Positions 1 through 12,100 of a DNA stretch of 64,000 bases are shown here, piece after piece; position 1 is the first letter of the stretch; the number at the start of each line of letters is the position of its first letter. Position numbers and translations under genes: made by a program. The notes below the pieces were generated by a model. That model was given only the letters and a program-made list of their open reading frames with translations. It had not been told where the DNA came from and did not search any database. This DNA is from Arthrobotrys musiformis (taxonomy: Eukaryota > Ascomycota > Orbiliomycetes > Orbiliales > Orbiliaceae). The stretch lies in NCBI GenBank assembly GCA_036971715.1, contig JAVHJL010000010.1, positions 1,550,001 to 1,614,000 of the forward strand, given 5' to 3'.

Positions 1-438
1 CGACTTAATGAACGTCTTTCTTACGAATGCTTTCTTTCTTGAATTTGAAACGTATAGCAATATCCTTAGGATCAATCGAATCTATGACGTCGACCCGATA
101 AAATATTTTTGTTCTATGTTATAATTATAATTGATTCACGCTTGCCTTCAAGAACAGTCTTATTTGATAATATTGCGAAAGTAGCTACGAATCGGCTATC
201 TACGGTTCTATTTACATCCATACATTAAGATTTGCGTACTCCATAGCAATTTAAGCCCTACCATATTTTGATTAGCCTCAGGACCATATTTTGATAATGT
301 AAAATCTATTTCTGATCGAGGTATACGTAGTTATGTCGTTTTCAAAATCTAGAGTTACTTAAATATACAAGTACTATCCGCCTTTATAGGTATTTGGGGT
401 ATCGCCAACATGTAAGAGACATCGTGAGGACTAGTATA
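1..438. other. AT-rich intergenic stretch, no gene seen
   Basis: No convincing reading frame or RNA gene on either strand. The sequence is AT-rich and lies just beyond the stop of the minus-strand gene ending at 439, so it probably holds that gene's 3' UTR and spacer. Confidence 0.5.
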
Positions 439-2818
439 CTAAAGATCGCCTCCCATTAATTGCGACACTAACTCCCTAAGATACTCTACCGGGTACAAAT
501 CATCACCAACACCAACCGGAATATCCAGGTTGGTCAAAAAGTCAATCAACTCGGCTCCACTCATGGTTGACGCATTTTTCGTCGCATAATCCCCGTTCGA
601 CGCCGTGTTAGTTACTGTTCTTACCATTTGCGGTGGGAGTAGCTCCTGTTGATTGAAGCCCTCGTTGATATTCAGGCTTTCGTCGTAGAAGGCGAGGTTG
701 GGGTTATATTGGGTCCCCTGGCCGCCGTTGGAAAAGCCCAGATCGAAGTCGAAGGGGTTTGCGCCTGATGGCATCGATCCGGCTAGATTATTGATCGAGG
801 ACAGCTGATCGTTGCCTTGGAATGCTTCGCTGGCGATGCCGTACAGACCAGGGTCAAAAACTTGGTTCGGCTGTAAGCCAAACTGTATATCGTAGTTGTT
901 ATTATTCGCCCCTCTCCTTTGACTTGGGACTCCGCCGGCTGATGCTACGCCAAACATGGCGTCTTGGACGGTATTGGGAGGTGCTGATCGTGGATTCGTG
1001 GCGTCCTGCTCGGCTTGTAAAGCGAATAGATGCATTAGCTCCTCGTTCGTCATGGTGTTTGATGGTCGATCCTGGGTGGTCGTATATTGTAGATTGTTGG
1101 ATCCTCCCGCCCGTGACCGCCTTCGTTGTTCGTCTAGTGCGGCTTGCGCTGTCATCGAATCCTCGATCTCTTGGGCTGATAGGTCGTTGATATATTGTTG
1201 ACCATATGCGTTATTGTTGTACGCCTGATCGAGGAAATCATAGGCATTACCGCCCTGTCTGTTTCTGTAAGTTCTAGGACCTGGCCGTGTGCGTGGCTCT
1301 GCATCGGCTAGATTCCTTTGTCGCCGGCCCCTGCCGTTTCTGTTCCTCTCCATCGGTTTTCTGAAGTTTAAGGACGATTGCTTGGAGATGTTGCTTCTTG
1401 CGCTGGTATTATCCTTGCCGAAGATGGAGTCATCGATATCGTAGGTTGCTTTGTTAAGATATCTATTCAAATCGGTCTCGAATTTGTATTTCGTAGGCTT
1501 CAATTTCTCGTAGAAGATCGGGCTGGTGTCGCCCCCGGTTAACGGACGGCCGTTGCTGTCGACGGCTTCGTCTTCCAGAATTTCAATTAAATCTACCTCT
1601 TCGCGATCGTTGGCGTATGGGTCGTTTTCCTCCGGGATAGGTCGACCGTTCTCGTCGAGGAGGAGGCCATATTCGTTGACACGTTCGCCGCGTTCATTGC
1701 GGAAGAAGTATTGAGGCGATATATCCGCGCCTTCGGGAAGGAGGCTGTCTGGAAGGAACTTCCGACCCGAGGCGAGGTTCTTCTTGGCTCTCGCCTGTAT
1801 TCCATCGTTGTCAGTATATGTAAATGCAATAAATCCTTTTCCCGTATTGTATTAGCGGGTCTCGATATGATCTTACCAGCTCGATTTCTTCCCTCGCTAA
1901 GCGTCTATTCCGCTCGACTTCAGCAGTTTCATACTCCCTATCCACCCGCTGTTGATACCTCAGATCCAGATCGGGGACTTGAGTCATGATCCGCATATTC
2001 CCTTCCTCATCGAATTCGTTCTCTTCTGTGACGACATCTTCTGGAGCAAGTGGGGGGTATGCATTGATATCAATCAACGGTGGCGGCCGCCGGATTATTG
2101 GCTCCTCGACTTCAATAATCTGGCCCCCCTGCTCCTGCTCCTGTGCAGCCTCAGTTACGGCTTCGGCTTCACCGGCTTGATCAATCACCTCTTGAGCCTG
2201 CTCCAAATTCTGCACAGGAGGTTGAGATGACTCCGGATACTGGATTTGTGGGAAGGTCTCAGGCGCGACATCAAACGGCTGTCTGCCTTCGGTATACCTT
2301 AATACATCCTCCTGCAATGCCTCCTCGTCGGGCTCAAATCCGGCGTCAGCGTATTCCTCTTCATCAGCCGTTCTATCAGAGGCGCGATCAACTTCGGTGG
2401 CCGTATCCGAGGATTCGATAAGCATGTTCATGGAATTAATCTGGTTTCGCGGGTAGTATAAACCTTCCTCCTGCGCCGCTCGCAGATTAGATTCGGGATT
2501 TTGCACCTCCTCTTCGAAATCAGGGAGCTGCATGATGTTATTCGCTCCATTGTTGCCGACGGAAGGACTATTCGATCCCCCCCAGTTCACCCCGCCTCCA
2601 TTGACGTTAGCAGGTTGAACTCCGGTATCGATATTATTAGCAACAACAGAATCGTCACTTTCGATATTCATGGAGTTGGCATCATCTTGTACCGATCCTC
2701 CACTCGATCCGGGCCCGGATCCGGGGAATTGAGGTACCGGTAAAGCACGGGCCGTAACATGCCCTATCGCCACCAACGAAAGGAAGAATAAAACCGTCGT
2801 TCGCGCCATTTGTGGCAT
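439..2818 (-). CDS. Secreted acidic low-complexity protein, two exons
   Basis: Predicted CDS is complement(join(439..1794,1877..2818)), 765 residues. The intron 1795-1876 has donor GTAAGA, a CTGAC branch and acceptor ACAG, and both sides are in phase 0. Residues 1-23 form a signal peptide (MPQMARTTVLFFLSL core, then HVTARA and LPVPQF), so secretion is inferred. I took the ATG at 2818 rather than the one at 2944, because the earlier start would put 42 charged residues before the hydrophobic core; 2809 is also possible. The mature part is rich in Asp, Glu, Gln, Asn and Pro, with Gly/Ser stretches near the N-terminus, a Glu-rich middle, and a basic RNRNGRGRRQR patch in exon 2. No catalytic domain or Cys framework is visible and I do not recognise the family. 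A cell-wall or extracellular matrix role is only a guess. Confidence 0.75.
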
Positions 2819-3778
2819 TTTGCAAAATATTTGTGTTGCTTCGTTCGAGCGCGGGCTACCACAGCCTCGGAATACTCGAAAGGCTGGTGGGCTAGAACGT
2901 GGTTTTTGTCTTGTAAGGGAAAATAACGTGGAAGTTTTACGCATGGTATATACCTTAATGGGCTTCGTAATGATCGAGTTGGATGGGTAATACTACCTCA
3001 AGTGCGCTGGTTCGAGCGCCATGCGATAGATCTCAACCACGTAGGACTTAAGCTTCATAAGGCAAAATCGAAACCTAGGACACTTCGTGCACGGATAAGT
3101 AGGTATATAGCTTCAATAAGTCTATGAATTTGAGGGTATATATATGCATTCGGTTTGAATTGCTATAAGCTCTGTGGAGGGCGGACGAAGGTTGTAGATA
3201 TCATATATACGAATCGTTTTCGAAGGCACGCCGGGTACAAAACCACCTCATACTACGCACTCATGAATACTATACTACATGTATATATCACAGAGGACTG
3301 CACTGGCTAGAGAAGAAATTAACGGTCAAACCACGGTTTTATTGGCCCCGAATTATAATAAAGGCTATGTAACAAAAAGAGATCCCCCCCATTAAAAAAA
3401 AAAAAGACATTAGGAAACAGGTAAACGCCGTCGCTATGGGATAAAAACAGAATTCAAAGCTGTGATACACCACCGCTAAAGCGCTGCATGTTAGAAAAGT
3501 TTTATCGACCATGGTTGACCTTTGGTAATAAAAATACAAGAAAAAAGTAGCAGAGAGGTATCGTTCGTAAAAGTTGTGACGAAAAGCAACAGGGGTGCAG
3601 GCCTGGTGTCTAAGCTGAAGGGTAACCTGATTGCATGGCAGGCCCCGATTAGGTCGTGATAATAAGTAAGAATGATTTAGGCCGAGAGCAAAGTTAATGT
3701 AAGGCGTAGAGTAAAATGATCGGCAGGGCCCCGTGAGAGTTAAGCCCGGGAAAATAAAACAATGAGATCACTTCGGAC
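2819..3778. other. Intergenic region between two minus-strand genes
   Basis: This holds the promoter side of the secreted-protein gene and the 3' side of the Gln-rich gene. It contains a short A-tract near 3393-3404 and a spurious hydrophobic reading frame at 3339-3539. No supported gene. Confidence 0.5.
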
Positions 3779-6643
3779 TCAGACCATATCAACTTCGTCG
3801 TCGTCAACTTCCTCGCTCTCTTGTTGCCCCTGGCCCTGGTAACGAGTATTAAGATATCTGTGAATGAAACTCGTGGTGGTCCTGGAGCCTCTTCTGCCAT
3901 CTGAAGTGGCAGACATCGCCGGGGATGATTCTCGTGGAGACCGCGGCTGTACAGAGAGAGTGGCTCCAGAGATGCGAGCGGATCGGCGGCGGGGAGCTGG
4001 GGTGTTGACAGCCGGGACCTGGGCGGTTCGAGGGCGGCTGCGAGCGCGGGCCGAGGACCCCTCGGGGCTGCCTTGAGCCCCACGCTTGCTGCGGCGGAGA
4101 GGAGGATTGGGGGCCGTGGCCGAAGGATTAGACGACGGGATCGCGACCTCGATCATGACTTCCGAGCCCGCCGGCTCGGAAGCATTCTCGTCGTCAAAAA
4201 TGAGGTCAACGACCTCAACGGCCCGATCCTCCTCTTGGAGGTCTGGCGGTGTGGACAAGTGACTCAATTGAGTCAATGGCGAGGTGGGAGATTGGTCGGG
4301 GATCTCGATATCCCCGTCGGCATCCCCTCCCTCGGATGCCTGGGCGCACGGTGGCTGGCTGGTGACCTCGGCGACGTCACCCCAGAAGGCGTCTAACTCG
4401 GCCCCGAGGTCATCGAGGCTTAAAGCCTCGGGCTTCCCCGGGGACTCGAGTGCGACATCGCTCACCCATTGAGCGATGTCGTCGACCGGGTCGCGGTGAG
4501 CCGGCTCCTCCTCGTCGAAGCGGAAGCCAAAGGTGTTGGCCCACTCGTCGTCCCAATCGACGAGTCCGGCACTTGGTAGGCCCAAGTCCTCGGACTTCGT
4601 CTCAGCCGGCTTCCAGGGCGTGAGGGTGGCGGCGGCGGCGGCAGTGGCGGCGGCGGCAGGGGCAGGCTGGAGGTCACCAAGCTCCAGCGGGTCCTCCTCG
4701 AGCACACCTTCCATATAGTATGGATAGGTGGCCCGGAAGGCCAGGTCGGCGGCGGAATCGGGGCGGTTGAAGCGGCCCAGGCGTGCTTTGTCCATTTCCC
4801 ACCCGCTGGTGGGAAGCTTGGCAGAGGGTGAGGTGCCCAAGGCAACCTCTTCTGCGACCAGTTCGACGGGCTGGTCGGCGACGAGAGGCCCAGAAGCCGG
4901 GGCCACGGCGGGAGGAACAGTGGCGCTGCCGCTTGCGCGGACAGCCTGCTTCCCCTTTGTGGCCCTCAACTTCTGGGTCTCATCGTCGTACTTGCTCTGC
5001 AAGTACGCAAGCTGGGCTTGCGACATCGGCCCGGAGGCCGACGAAGCAGCAACGCCAGCTGCCACCTCTATAGGATGTTGTTAGTTCCAAGTTCTTGTGG
5101 GAAGGGTTGCATCCTGCATTGCAGGAGTGATAGCAGAACTTACCTGGGGTGGACTTTTCATGGTCGTCCTTTTCGTCATCGGAGACCACAACAGGGTTTC
5201 CAGCCCTGTTGCCAGAAACCTGGCTGAGAACGGCCGGGGCTGATGGGGTGGTGGCTTTACTCTTGCCTTTCTTCTTCTTCTTGTTCTTCTTGGACTTTGA
5301 AGAACTCGATGGGCCTGGGGAGGAAGACGTCGCGGCTATTGTGGAGGAGGGCCCGGCCAACTGGCCCTCCTGGAAACGACTCGAGAACGGAGTCGGAAAT
5401 GCCTCTGCAAGAGCTGCAATGCTCGCTTGGGGATCTGGAACTGAACCCGTAACTGGACTCAGGATCTGTCCAGGGACTGGTTGCTGCGATTGGGCAGCAG
5501 AGCCAGCGCCAACCATCAAATCTTTGGTACTTACTCGCTTTTTGGGCGCCATGTCTAGCGTAGAATCAATTGAGTGTGTGGGAGAATGAAAAGCGTGGTT
5601 ATCAGCTGCACTCCCTTCAGCAAAGCTAGCTTGATAGTAGTTTTGATCGGCAGGAGGAATGGAGGACGGATTTGGTTGGCAAAGATCAAGAGGGTCAGGA
5701 GCAGCTTGGTGTCGTTGGTTGAAACCAACACTAGCAGCTTGTTGATAGGAGGGATCGTAACCAGCAGCTTGGTCGGGATGGTTGACACTAGGGATCTGAG
5801 TTTGACGATACTCGGGGTGGTAGCCGTCGGAAGCGGGAGCAAGATATTGCTGGTTTCTGTTCCAATAGGCTTGCTGGGTCTGGAACTGGTCCTGTGCTTG
5901 GTGGGCTTCTAGAACTGGAGGTTGGTCCTGGTTCCTGTGATCTTGTTGATGCTCAAGTTGTTGATTCTGGCCTTGGTGACTTTGCTGATACTGAATCGGA
6001 TCAACTCTAGGAACAGGGGGGCGGCTCTGATGTTGAGCTTGGTGAAACTGTGAAGCTAGCAGTTGGTTTTGGTATTGGACCTGATGGTGTTGATATCCAG
6101 CTACCTGGTGCTGTTGGTATTGCACTTGATACTGATCTTGGTGCGGGAACTGGTTCTGATGCTGATGATCAGGAAGGGATTGAGGATGAACAGGATGAAC
6201 AGGATGAGCAGGATGAAGGTGAGCAGAGTAAGACTGGTCCTGACGCTCTTGCTGATGGGTATGATGAGGTTGATGATGCTGAGGTTCCTGAGGTCCTTGA
6301 TGATGGGAAGAAGGAGGTTGCTGATGAGAGAAGAGAGGTTGTTCAGACGGAGGAGGAGGAGAAATGAGTTGTCGTTGTGGTGTTTGTGGAGACGTCGTCG
6401 TTGCTGGCCCAGGCCGAGTAGCTGGTTCCGTTGCTGGTGCGGGTGGTCCGGTCTTTGGATAATAGCGTGGAAAGCCTCGCTCGTCCCAATAGTCTGGCCC
6501 GTGATATCTTTGCACACACACACACACAAACACACGCACGCACACGAGTTAGCCCACGACATCCCCTTCAAAACGAAGTACGGCTTCGGCAAGGATACAC
6601 TTGCAAGCTCGAGAGAGGCCAGGACAAACTTACTCTTCAGCTG

Positions 6644-6676
<33 letters not shown>

Positions 6677-6794
6677 CTTGTTGTTCATGAGGTCGTTGTT
6701 GCTGCTGCCGCTGCCCCGAAGGGTCGCCACGAGGCGTTCCGCTGGCATTCCCCCCTTGCCTTTGCCCTCTCTGCCCTGTTTGGCCCTTTTTCAT
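3779..6794 (-). CDS. Gln/Pro-rich disordered protein, three exons
   Basis: Predicted CDS is complement(join(3779..5067,5144..6507,6634..6794)), 937 residues. Intron 1 (6508-6633) has donor GTAAGT and contains a CA microsatellite. Intron 2 (5068-5143) has donor GTAAGT, branch CTAAC and acceptor TATAG. Reading phase is kept at both junctions. Residues about 40-50 are poly-Gln, followed by a long Gln/His/Pro/Tyr-rich segment with HPVHP-type repeats to about residue 360. A basic Lys run (KNKKKKKGK) near 460 may be a nuclear localisation signal. A short ordered-looking segment (YLQSKYDDETQKLRATKGK) opens exon 3. The C-terminus is acidic (EEVDDDEVDMV) after an Arg/Ser-rich region. I recognise no known domain. 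A nuclear or RNA/chromatin-associated scaffold is a weak inference from composition. Confidence 0.75.
6512..6546. repeat. CA dinucleotide microsatellite inside an intron
   Basis: An imperfect CA/CG run lies directly upstream of the acceptor of the first intron of the Gln-rich gene. On the minus strand it reads as a GT-rich tract before CAAAG. It creates a false Val/Cys-rich open frame if the intron is not removed. Confidence 0.85.
6645..6674. repeat. CTG trinucleotide run encoding poly-Gln
   Basis: Ten uninterrupted CTG units on the + strand read as CAG (Gln) codons in exon 1 of the minus-strand Gln-rich gene. A length polymorphism here would change the protein without a frameshift. Confidence 0.9.
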
Positions 6795-7981
6795 GGTTAC
6801 GGTGATGATAGGATCGGTCGAGATGAATACAAAAGTCGAGATGAACGTCGAGATGATGAAGGCGTGAAGATGAAGATGAAAGTTAGGAGATGAGAACAGA
6901 GATGAGGATGGATTACAAAAGATGGAGGTAAGATCCCTCGAGACCCGGGTTTTGATAGTTCCGATTTTAACCAGACGATTTCACGGTAGACTTCTGTTCC
7001 GTAGACGCTTCTATAACGTTTCTAGGGCAGTAGACCTCTCGGTGCCTCGTTGAAGCGGGGCGGAGCATCTACACCGGTTATTCACCATAGCCTGAGATAT
7101 CACGATACGCCAGGGTCATTGGGGTAATCTTCGTTACAATGTGGGCATGTGAAATGCCTGTGGCGACTTCATCAGTTGCAGAGGCTCGACTCAATGAAAC
7201 AGGCCATTGGAATCTCAGAGTCCACCTGAGACGCTCTGTACAGTTATATATTGAACCGGACCACCAGAGCCGCGAGACCAACCAGAGTTTGCTTGGGGTA
7301 TCCTCGAAGATACACATTTTGTGCAGCTTTCGGTGAGGCAGTTGAAGAAATGGCCAGAGACTTGGCATGAAGCCCGAGAAGGGTACCCCGGATATCTGAT
7401 CGAGGATCATAATTGACTATATCGAGGTCATTGTACCTGGGTATTATATCTCACACGAATGAAGGTTACGGAGTCCCTAGCTATGGTATTTAGACGAGAA
7501 TCAAATTACAATATCGGAACCAATTGGGGGCCGTGATAAAAACGTTACATGAGGGACGGCAGTAGTCAGTGGTCTCGCGGCAGCTGCGGGTAGCTACCAT
7601 TGTCGATAACACTTAGTTGTAAGTGCGCAAGTATCCATATCTATCAAACCCGATTTGCGTAATAAGGCCATTAACGATCTTCTTCTTCCATATGCGAACA
7701 GCATGGCCATAGACGTTAACACCGGACGGGCAACCGGATTGTGCGTTGCAACTCAAAAAATAACACACACCAAAAGCGGACGCCAGCACGTTACACAGCC
7801 AATCAGATGCCGTGGCCAGATATACGCACCCTCGGCGTAATACTCATCCCTCACAAACCTCCCCACCAACGTCACCCGCACCACCATAACTCCACACGAG
7901 AACTGCCATCTACAATCCGCAATCTACAGTCTACAGCTACACAAATCTACAAAACATCGCCGCGACTCTAATATAAGAACC
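6795..7981. other. Divergent promoter region
   Basis: This separates the minus-strand Gln-rich gene from the plus-strand MTC1 gene, so it must hold both promoters. The last 150 bp before 7982 are rich in CA and CAAC motifs, as in many fungal 5' UTRs. The frames at 7078-7410 show no domain and no supporting splice pattern. Confidence 0.55.
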
Positions 7982-9537
7982 ATGCCTCCCAAAAAACCCA
8001 CCAAACCAGTCCCCTCCATCTCCAAAAACACAGACATAGACTCCCTTTTCGACGGCATCGACGACATCGCTGCTTCCTCGAAACCGGCCGGCCAATCAGA
8101 CCCGAAACCCCGGTCCTCTCTCTCAGCTGACGCAGATGCAGACGAAAAGGCGCTGTTAGCGGAAATAGAAGGGCTAACGGCCGAACATAGAGCTCCTTCT
8201 CGTCCTGTTACACCTAGCCTTCGTGCTACAGCTGGTGTGAATGCTGCTAGGGCTAGCTCTGAAAGCTTGAGGAAGAAGGCTGCTTCGGCACGTGCTCCTG
8301 CCCCTCCTGTCGCTAAAGCTGCAAAGGTGGAAAGCGAAGATGACGAAGATGATGATGATGACGAAGATGACGACGACGAAGAAGAAGACGAGGAGGAGGA
8401 ATACGACGAGAAAACCGGAGCTGTGAAATCACACCCACAGAAGCCAGCCCGGTCACAGCCAGAACCCCAACAAACTGGCGGTGGATGGTGGGGTGGCCTA
8501 TGGTCCACTGCATCTGCTGCAGCGACAGTAGCTCAATCCACAGCTCAAAATGTCTACAAGGAGATCCAATCCTCCGAAGAAGCCCAACGGTGGACCCAAC
8601 AAGTCAAAGGCTCTGTCGAGGGTTTCCGCGAATTAGGTACTAACCCTTCCCACTGCCTACAATAGACTGTACTGACCCCCAAATAGGTGGTGAACTCCAA
8701 AAACGTGCTCTCCCGACCTTCACCACGCTCCTCCACCATATCGCCCCTCCAATCTCCGCCCACGAACGCCTACACATCCACACAACTCACGACCTCCAGA
8801 ACTATCCCTCTCTAGACCCCATAATTCACCACGTCTTCTCTCGAGTAATGCAACAAGTCGAAGGCGGCGACCTCCTCGTCATCCAACGAGGCTCGGAAGC
8901 GACAAATAAACGAAATAGCACCCTATCATCCGGCTGGGGCGGTGGTCCATGGTGGCGTGACGAGCGAAAACGTGAACTAGGCTCGATAAAGGGCTTAGAA
9001 GCCGGTGTCAAGCTCGCGAAGGCAACAGCAGAGGGATTCGCGAATGAATACGCTTTAAGAAGCCCAAGTCTTGAAAAGAAGATGGATCCGGATAACCCCG
9101 TCCGGAAGAGTGACATCTTCCTCTCGCTACAGCCGGTTACTTACCCCTGCCCGTTCACGAGTATTACAGCAAAACTAGAGGATGGCGATGTGGTAGACGA
9201 AGTTATGGGATTCGCAATCTACCTCACCGACCCAAAGCACTCCCTAGAATTCACAACGATGTCCCAAACCTGCCCAGCGAAATGGGGAGAATGGATGGAC
9301 GCAGAATTCGAAGAGTTACCGGAAGACGTACAAATGGGGCTCGCAAACGGAGCCGTTGATCCGAGAGAATGGATCGCAGAGTGGATGGAGGAGACAATTG
9401 CGTTGGCAGTTGGAATCATCGCGCAAAGATACGTTAGTAAGAGGATGGGAGTCGGAGAAGGGTTGGGAAAGGGTAAGCAGGTGGATTTGGAGGGTAGACA
9501 GGAGGTCAACCTTGGCGGTGAAGCGGGAGTTTTATAA
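7982..9537 (+). CDS. MTC1: Maintenance of telomere capping protein 1 homologue (DUF5427)
   Basis: Predicted CDS is join(7982..8636,8687..9537), 501 residues, close to the usual size of the family. The 50-bp intron (GTACTA..AATAG, branch CTGAC) is in phase 1. The N-terminus starts MPPKKPTKP, followed by an SLFDGIDDI segment, a Ser/Ala-rich linker and a strongly acidic Asp/Glu run at about 118-142. The conserved core follows: GGGWWGGLWSTASAAA (about 162-177), then QSTAQNVYKEIQSSEEAQ and HHVFSRVMQQVEGGDLLVI. The family ends with a C-terminal WIAEWMEETIALAVGIIAQRY region, present here. In yeast, Mtc1 is associated with COPI vesicles and genetically with telomere capping; its biochemical role is not settled. 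The assignment rests on the conserved core and length. Confidence 0.82.
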
Positions 9538-10049
9538 ATCTCTCAACTAACATCTCTTTTATTTCTTCTCTGTTGCTTCGGTGGTGATATTGATTACTGT
9601 GAGCATTTTTGACGGGGGTGGAAATTACCCCGTTTAGTGTACTGCTCTCCATATCCTTTGAGAGGATGGCAGATAACCGACTACTTAAGTATTCTATTGG
9701 AGTGGAAGATATGCTTTTTAAGCTCTTTATGCCGTTTTTCACGAGGTTCTAACGTTCGGAGTTCTTAAGCGTTTCATCTTTGTTTTTCACATACTTACAG
9801 GTATATAATATCTTCTGAATCTACACTATAGCTTTCCTCTCTGTCTCTCTACAGTCATCTATATATCTGGTCTAACACTATAACGAGCAATTATCGACAT
9901 GCGCTCGCAGAAAGGGATCTAAAGCCTTGAATAGTAAAATGTAAAAAATGCATTCATAAACCGCTAACAGCAACCGCAAAACCCACGGCATTACAGCAAA
10001 CCCCCGCCATGCGTAAAAGGAAGAGCAAAAAGGGAAAAAAAGAAGAAAT
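9538..10049. other. Convergent 3' intergenic region
   Basis: This holds the 3' ends of the plus-strand MTC1 gene and the minus-strand membrane-protein gene. It is AT-rich with CT-rich patches near 9835-9855. No gene is supported. Confidence 0.6.
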
Positions 10050-12100
10050 CTACGAAAACTTCAAACGTATAATACTCATCAACATATTCATCAACCCATG
10101 AACCATAACCGCAACCGTAGCAACCAACAATCCCTCAAAATCGACAAAATCTCGTTTCCCTTCGCCCGTGACCCCGAATTCCCAGCCGAACCAGAATATC
10201 CTCCTCACGCACCACCCGCTGATTATCTCCAGCGCCCAGGTTATAAGACTGGCGACAAAGGTGAGGTTGAAATCGTACCCGTCGTTGTTGTTGGAGGGCT
10301 CGGTTTGGAAGGAGAGGTAAGGGTACACCAAACGGTTTGGACCGTAATGGAGGACCACGATCCAGCCTAGAAATGCCAGCATGCTAACGTTCTCGGAGAG
10401 GCCGCGGAGGTAGAATGCTCTACCGGTGAGTTTTATGTGTTCGTTGTAGGTTATTGACGAGAAGCCGAGAGAGGTAAGGAGGCTGTGAAAGCGGCGAGAG
10501 ATGTACAGCGGTTGGAGAAGGATAGCGATCGAAGATGAGAGAAGTTGGAGGATAGCGAATTGGGAGGGTGAGCGGAGGCGGGCGTATAGAGTTCTAATGT
10601 ATGTCTGTGTATCTCGTTAGTATGATATACTGCGATGAAAGGATAACGGAAGAGGATGGCATACGTAGTAAGTGAGGCTGAAGTATAGCTTGAACACAAA
10701 TTCGAGAGGGTATGATTGCACCTGAGCGCTTAAGATCCAGCCAGTGATGCCGTCCAGAGCGAGAATAGTACCGACCCAGGAGTAGACATAGATCACGGTT
10801 TCTTTGTTGTTATGCGGTAGGGTCCGGAGGTAGATTTCGGCGTATAACTCCCCAAGTACAAAAGCGATGAGTCCTAGTAGAATAGCAGAGCAAAACCAAA
10901 GGAAGCGTATGTAGCTGTAGGGAATCCATCTTGTCCGCCGTCGGACCTGGTGCGAGATACGGCTCCGGATTGTGTGACGGGGTGGATATGTATCCGCGCT
11001 AGCGTTTGAGGAGGAGCGGGAGCGGGTGAAGATATGGGAGTAGGAGAGGAGCGATGTGCCTTCGGTCGGTTCCTCGTCTTCTATTACGTCTGAAGGTGTA
11101 TCTGGATTGTTGGAACGCGACGATGATGTGTGTATGTATGCCGAGGGTTGATGATAGCGGAGGGAGCTGTGACGGTCCTCCGCATGGAGAACCATGAACG
11201 ATATAACCGCCGGTGAGCACATCGTCAAGAAGGTCAACAGGATCCAGGTAATGTTAAGATGAGCGAGGGGTCGGAAAAAGTAGTAGATCGGTATGCCGGC
11301 GAGGACTGAGAGCGACCAGGATAGAAGATAGGTCGCCGGACCACCCAAGCGCGCCGGCCACCAATTAAGGTTGTATAGATTGAACAGACTGGTCATGTAG
11401 AACAGCCCCATCAACAGATAAAAGCCGTAGTAGACAAGTAGGAAGAACCACCAATGTATTTCCACTAGCGCCTTTCCGTGTCCTGGGGAGTCGGGTCCCG
11501 GATCCGTAGCATTTGCAAAGGTCGCCCCGCTCCAACCAATGCTCTCCTCATGTAGGTGTTTCTCGGGCCATATCATATGCAGTATGCCCTCGATAATTGA
11601 TGATATAAATGTGGTATCGCTCGGTGTGCCTTGTCTGACGGTAATCGGTAGCGGTATTGCGCACCAGCCTACTGTCTACGCCATATTAGCATTGAATCCA
11701 ACAGCTCGAAACCCCGGTAGTGAGAACATACTATACCCGCCGGTATAACAACCAATACGATCGCCCGACTCCACCAATACCTCACCAATCTTTCAGTAAC
11801 ATCCCGTCGAGGGCTGAGTATGCTCCCGACATCGCTAACAAACCCCACAATCCCACTGCGACGCCTTAGCGCCCCGCCACCACCGCCACCACCGCTGGGA
11901 GCGAGTAAATCGTCATCCCCCTCATCGTCGGTGAGACTTCCGACAAAACTATCGTAGGCAGCCGATGTCGCCCGAGATATAGAATCGACCAAGTTCCCTA
12001 TCGATGACTTTTTCTTCAGTCGGGGCTGTCGCAGCGGCCGGGCCGAGGAGTGGAAGCTGTGCGATTCGCTTCCTTGTGTGAACGTGCTGAAATTGGGCAT
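10050..12100 (-). CDS. Polytopic membrane protein, about ten helices, three exons
   Basis: Predicted CDS is complement(join(10050..10604,10665..11671,11737..12100)), 641 residues. The 60-bp intron 10605-10664 is strong: donor GTATGC, branch TACTAAC, acceptor ACACAG, phase 0. The 65-bp intron 11672-11736 is weaker: only the GTATAG donor keeps phase with the downstream frame, although a better-looking GTATGT lies 5 nt further on. The N-terminal 110 residues are polar with a poly-Gly run (about 80-87) and basic patches. About ten hydrophobic segments follow, including HWWFFLLVYYGFYLLMG, ILLTFLTMCSPAVISFMV, LLGLIAFVLGELYAEIYL and a C-terminal VATVAVMVHGLMNML. A long polar loop (about 270-345) interrupts them. 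I do not recognise the family; a transporter or endomembrane protein is possible. Confidence 0.75.

Noticed and set aside
6343..6545. Open frame starting MCVRVFVCVCVQ on the minus strand
   Set aside because: The first residues are translated intronic CA repeat. Splicing to the exon at 6634-6794 in phase explains the frame better.
7078..7410. 110-codon minus-strand frame in the divergent promoter
   Set aside because: No recognisable domain, no intron pattern and a position inside the shared promoter region.
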